NCBI RefSeq assembly: GCF_022808985.1
Contig: NZ_JAKZFT010000002.1
Location: 186,001-250,000 of the forward strand
Source of the DNA: Geotalea sp. SG265
GTDB taxonomy: Bacteria > Desulfobacterota > Desulfuromonadia > Geobacterales > Geobacteraceae
Direction of reading: 5' to 3'
DNA: 64,000 nt
Both the position numbers and the translations under genes were made by a program. Below are positions 61,644-64,000 of the stretch, in pieces (positions within the stretch are counted from its first letter, which is position 1; each line of letters opens with the position of its first letter). The notes beneath the pieces were generated by a model that saw only the letters and a program-made list of their open reading frames with translations, had not been told where the DNA came from and did not search any database.

Positions 61644-64000
61644 TTAATGTGCTTCACTCCAGTTGGCGCCAAAATTCACCTCCACCTTCAGCGGCACCCG
61701 CAACTCCAGCGCATGCTCCATCTCATGGCTGACCAGTTTTTCCATGACCAGCTTTTCCTCCAGCGGCACCTCGAAGACCAGTTCGTCATGAACCTGTATA
61801 ATCAACCGGCTTTTCAGCCCTTCACGCCGCATTCGCCCGTTGACCCGAACCATCGCCTGTTTGATGATATCCGCTGCTGAACCCTGGATGGGATAGTTGA
61901 TGGCGTTGCGCTGGGCAAAGGAGCGGATGTTGCCGTTGGTGCTGTTGATGTCGGGAATGGGAAGGCGACGGCCGAGAATGGTCGTCACGTAGCCCCGTTC
62001 CTCCGCCTCCCGTACGCGTCCGTCAAGAAAGGCCCGGGCGCCGGCATGGCGGGCGAAATAGTTGTCGATGAAGTCTTTGGCAATCTTGGTAGAGACTCCC
62101 AGTTCTTTTGCCAGACTGAAGGCTCCCTGACCGTAAATGACGCCGAAGTTGATGGTCTTGGCCTGGCGGCGCATCTCCGGAGTGACCATCTCGGGAAAGA
62201 GGCCGAAGACCTCGGCGGCAGTCCGGGTATGGATATCTTCGTCCTTGGCAAAGGCATCACAGAAGACCCTGTCTTCGGAAAGATGGGCCAGGACCCGCAG
62301 CTCGATCTGGGAGTAATCGGCAGAAAGGATCAGACACCCCTCTTCGGCAATGAAGGCATGCCTGATGCTGCGCCCCTCCTCGGAACGGATCGGGATGTTC
62401 TGCAGGTTCGGTTCGGAGGAGGAGAGGCGACCGGTATTGGTAACCGCCTGGTTGTAAGAGGTATGGATGCGCCCCGACTCCCCGTAGACCAGCTTTGGAA
62501 GAGCATCGGTGTAGGTGGATTTCAGCTTGGACAGGCTGCGGTACTGGAGAATGAGTCTGCCGATCTCATGATCGACGGCGAGCCGCTCCAGTTCGTCCAC
62601 ATTGGTGGACCAGCCGGTCTTGGTCTTGGTCTTTTTCCCGCAAGGGAGCTGCAGCCGTTCGAAAAGCACCTCTCCCAGCTGCTTTGGGGAATTGATATTG
62701 AAAGTGGTCCCGGCGCAGCGGAAGATTTCACGCTCCAGCTCGGCAAGCTGGGTGCCGAAGCCTGCCGAGAGCTTCTGCAGCAGGGCGAGGTCCAGCTTGA
62801 CGCCGAAAAGCTCCATCTCGGCAAGAATCTTCACCAGCGGCATCTCCAGCTCGAAGAGCAACCTCTCCATGTCCGACTCCATTACCTGGGGCAGGAACAG
62901 CCGGTGCAGCAGCCAGGTGGCGTCGGCATCTTCACAGGAATAGACAGCAGCTTTTTCCACCTCCACCTGGGCAAAGTTTTTCTGCCCCTTGCCGCTGCCC
63001 GCCACATCTTCATATGAAATCATCTTGTGGTCGAGCAGTTCCACCGCCAGGGCATTGAGACCGTGGCTGGAGCGGTTGGGATTGAGCAGGTAGGACGCCA
63101 GCATGGTATCCAGCCAGACCCCCTCCATCTCGACCCCCGCCTTGCGCAGCACCTGATAATCATATTTAATGTTCTGGCCGATCTTTTTCTTAGCCGGGTC
63201 TACCAACAGGGGGCGCAGTCGTTCAAGGACATGGCCGAGGGAAAGCTGGTCGGGAACACCCAGGTAATGGTGAGCAACCGGCACGTAATAGGCCTCGTGA
63301 TCACTGAAGCTGAAGGAAAAACCAACAATCTCGGCCTCGAAGGGGTTGAGGCTGGTTGTCTCCAGATCAATGGCGAAGGCGGGCTGGGCAGCGAGCTTTT
63401 CCACCAGGGCATTGAAATCTTCGGCGGTCAGGACAGTACGGTAGTCATCGCTGGAAAGGGTGGCGACGCTGGTCAGTTCCTTCATGAGCGTCGTAAAGCC
63501 GTACTCCCGAAACAGGTCGCCAAGCAGTCGGTTGTCTGGAGGGGAGGCGGCAAAATCATCATAGGAATATGGAACCGGAACGTCGCAGGCAATCGTAGCC
63601 AGCTGTCGCGACAGGCGGGCTTGGTCTGCAAACTCACGGAGGCGTTCCCCCACCTTTCCCTTGACGACCGCGGCATTTTCCAGGAGCCGGTCGAGGGAAC
63701 CATATTCCTGGATCAGCTTGATGGCGGTCTTTTCGCCGATGCCGGGAACCCCTGGGATATTGTCCGACGTATCCCCCGCCAGACCGAGAATATCGACCAC
63801 CCGCTCCGGGGGAACGCCGAAACGCTCCACCACCTCGGCAGTCCCCGACGCCTTGTCCTTCATGGTGTCCAGTAAAGTGACGCTGTCGGTGACGATCTGC
63901 ATCAGGTCCTTGTCACCGGTAACGATGACAGCGTTCATCCCCTTCTTCTCACAGTCGCAGGCGATGGTGCCGATGATGTCGTCCGCCTCGAAACCGGGCA
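61644..64000 (-). CDS. polA: DNA polymerase I (5' end off window)
   Basis: About 785 C-terminal residues; the frame continues past 64000 (FEADDIIGTIACDCEKKGMN precedes the first internal Met), so the start is outside. First the end of the 5'-3' exonuclease (VTGDKDLMQIV; DNIPGVPGIGEKTAIKLI). Then a proofreading domain with DEDDy residues apparently intact (AIDLETTSLNPF; IGQNIKYDYQVL; VYSCEDADATWLLH). Then the polymerase with motif A DYSQIELRVLAHLS, motif B RRQAKTINFGVIYGQG and motif C IQVHDELVFEVP. It works in repair and Okazaki-fragment processing. It is convergent with the GGDEF gene, with no terminator I can see between. Confidence 0.98.
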   Translation of the reverse strand, partial: PGFEADDIIGTIACDCEKKGMNAVIVTGDKDLMQIVTDSVTLLDTMKDKASGTAEVVERFGVPPERVVDILGLAGDTSDNIPGVPGIGEKTAIKLIQEYGSLDRLLENAAVVKGKVGERLREFADQARLSRQLATIACDVPVPYSYDDFAASPPDNRLLGDLFREYGFTTLMKELTSVATLSSDDYRTVLTAEDFNALVEKLAAQPAFAIDLETTSLNPFEAEIVGFSFSFSDHEAYYVPVAHHYLGVPDQLSLGHVLERLRPLLVDPAKKKIGQNIKYDYQVLRKAGVEMEGVWLDTMLASYLLNPNRSSHGLNALAVELLDHKMISYEDVAGSGKGQKNFAQVEVEKAAVYSCEDADATWLLHRLFLPQVMESDMERLLFELEMPLVKILAEMELFGVKLDLALLQKLSAGFGTQLAELEREIFRCAGTTFNINSPKQLGEVLFERLQLPCGKKTKTKTGWSTNVDELERLAVDHEIGRLILQYRSLSKLKSTYTDALPKLVYGESGRIHTSYNQAVTNTGRLSSSEPNLQNIPIRSEEGRSIRHAFIAEEGCLILSADYSQIELRVLAHLSEDRVFCDAFAKDEDIHTRTAAEVFGLFPEMVTPEMRRQAKTINFGVIYGQGAFSLAKELGVSTKIAKDFIDNYFARHAGARAFLDGRVREAEERGYVTTILGRRLPIPDINSTNGNIRSFAQRNAINYPIQGSAADIIKQAMVRVNGRMRREGLKSRLIIQVHDELVFEVPLEEKLVMEKLVSHEMEHALELRVPLKVEVNFGANWSEAH

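Noticed and set aside
1-64000. CRISPR arrays, transposases, integrase or prophage genes
   Set aside because: None seen; the only arrays are 7-base repeats without spacers, and the tail-fibre-like protein has no phage neighbours.

Overview
The window reads as one stretch of a Geobacteraceae (Geobacter/Geotalea-like, Desulfuromonadia) chromosome. The reasons are a triheme PpcA cytochrome, an OmcE-like tetraheme cytochrome beside other multiheme cytochromes and a ResB/CcsB maturation pair, a selenocysteine-containing SelD, and the neighbours purH-purD-purE-ppcA. From memory, that arrangement matches the ppcA-omcE region of Geobacter sulfurreducens. Coding density is high, most genes lie on the minus strand, and I see no insertion sequence, prophage or CRISPR array.

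Region 1 (1-31.8 kb) is a surface-polysaccharide locus. It has about fourteen glycosyltransferases, two of them unusual (a GT2/GT4 double enzyme and a GT10 fucosyltransferase-like enzyme), plus a sugar epimerase, a methyltransferase, a sulfotransferase and a beta-propeller protein. An ABC-type O-polysaccharide exporter is also present: Wzm permease and a Wzt ATPase whose C-terminus carries an FkbM methyltransferase. Just upstream lie cysC, cysD and cysN, which make the sulfate donor PAPS. The simplest reading is a sulfated, perhaps methyl-capped, exported O-polysaccharide. The 9.3-20.5 kb part is visibly richer in A+T than its surroundings. The gaps between the PAPS and export genes repeatedly hold 7-base tandem repeats.

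Region 2 (31.8-41.4 kb) is an electron-transfer block. In the order of transcription it holds ppcA, resB, ccsB, an 11-haem-site cytochrome (one site CX3CH), an 8-haem cytochrome, an NHL-repeat lipoprotein, an OmcE-like tetraheme nanowire cytochrome with a textbook sigma-54 promoter, and a large outer-membrane beta-barrel candidate.

Region 3 (41.4-52.1 kb) holds housekeeping genes: purE, purD, purH, selD (in-frame UGA read as Sec), a short RACo-like ASKHA protein and alr. Two TMTC-like membrane proteins with TPR tails are interleaved; a third such protein runs off the left edge of the window.

Region 4 (52.1-64 kb) holds a thiE-thiD fusion with thiC, tRNA-Thr(CGT), a pair of Cys/Met-metabolism PLP enzymes under a SAM-I riboswitch, a PilZ/OmpA-lipoprotein/Smr operon, a diguanylate cyclase and most of polA (its 5' end is off the right edge).
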